From Clostridiales bacterium (GTDB taxonomy: Bacteria; Bacillota; Clostridia; Saccharofermentanales; Saccharofermentanaceae): a stretch of 6,307 bases of DNA. The DNA lies in contig JAFGGR010000138.1 of the NCBI GenBank assembly GCA_016930475.1, positions 1 to 6,307 on the forward strand, in the 5' to 3' direction. Below are positions 5,917 through 6,307 of the stretch, one piece after another. Every line of letters begins with the position of its first letter. The first letter of the stretch is position 1. The position numbers and the translations under genes were made by a program. A model generated the notes under the pieces. It was not told where the DNA came from and did not search any database. It saw only the letters and a program-made list of their open reading frames with translations.

Positions 5917-6307
5917 TTAGTTTTTCTGATAGCTCCTGATCGTTATATCGTCAATGATTAGGTTGATATCTAGTTTCGCCATATCCGCCGCTGAAATCTC
6001 ATTGTCAGAATATACGGAATAGAAATAAACTATCGCATCATCTACTATTGAATTATTCCCGGTTTTTTGGAAAACGACAGTTCCAACGTCCGTTTCGTAG
6101 AACTTGTCCGGTCCGTCACTCAGTATGAGAATTTCTCCATATTCATAGGTGCTTTTCCCTACACTGGTTACCTTCAGTTCGTAAGAAATCTCTTTTGATG
6201 GATACGGATATTCTTGTAATGTAATATAATTCAAAATGAGTTTAAGTCCACTATTTGTTTCAAAAATTATCTCATCCTCATCAGAAAAAGAGGATGTATT
6301 AAAAGCA
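5917..6307 (-). CDS. Unrecognised protein, 3' part only
   Basis: An open frame enters from the right edge and ends at TAA (5919-5917), giving 129 visible C-terminal residues. There is no stop between the edge and the first alternative start (TTG at 6234), and the residues upstream of it (AFNTSSFSDEDEIIFETNSG) read like normal protein, so the gene almost certainly starts outside the window. The visible part is rich in beta-strand-like segments and acidic residues (YELKVTSVGK, EYGEILILSDG, VGTVVFQK) and ends in INLIIDDITIRSYQKN. No motif, membrane segment or cysteine is visible. The style would suit an extracellular beta-domain or a lipoprotein, but that is a guess, and I do not recognise a family. 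Its base composition is more AT-rich than that of the neighbouring lipoprotein gene, which may mean a different origin. It converges with the lipoprotein gene, and no terminator of its own is evident. Confidence 0.75.
   Translation of the reverse strand, partial: AFNTSSFSDEDEIIFETNSGLKLILNYITLQEYPYPSKEISYELKVTSVGKSTYEYGEILILSDGPDKFYETDVGTVVFQKTGNNSIVDDAIVYFYSVYSDNEISAADMAKLDINLIIDDITIRSYQKN

Overview
The window looks like accessory DNA from an anaerobic Gram-positive bacterium, probably a gut-type Clostridia (Bacillota). This rests on strong AGGAGG-like ribosome binding sites, a flavodoxin-ferredoxin (EFR1-type) protein typical of anaerobes, a mid-range GC content, and a lipoprotein with no obvious Gram-negative context. 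The taxon is inference. No rRNA, tRNA, CRISPR array, transposase or integrase is visible.

Left edge (1-361): three 75-bp tandem repeats and the start of a fourth, each with an inverted repeat around TACCGACGAAA. They are followed by a leader sequence and a decayed, frameshifted gene start (362-536).

Middle (548-4015), all on the minus strand. A tight three-gene operon is read from about 2775 down to 548: a TetR-family repressor (2018-2695), a four-helix membrane protein (1437-2021, GTGA overlap with the repressor) and an EFR1-family flavodoxin-ferredoxin (548-1426). A good sigma-A-like promoter with a GTATAC dyad over its -10 box lies upstream. Separately transcribed upstream of it is a RhuM-family gene (2990-4015).

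Right part: a second copy of the leader and gene start (4233-4539), in the same orientation as the first and 3980 bp away, closes off the minus-strand block. Directly behind it lies a plus-strand lipoprotein with a TolB/PD40-type beta-propeller (4578-5684), ending in a convincing hairpin terminator. Next comes one more hairpin element that resembles the left-edge repeats (5728-5814), and then the 3' end of an unrecognised minus-strand gene that runs off the window (5917-6307).

How the parts fit: the TetR operon is probably self-regulated and couples an unknown membrane function to a redox protein. The two copies of the gene start look like remnants of a duplicated gene (possibly an HNH-endonuclease-like family, low certainty). 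They frame the minus-strand block like a boundary, and the lipoprotein may be expressed from the second remnant's leader. The intergenic stretches 2806-2989, 4049-4143 and 5815-5916 show nothing I can support.
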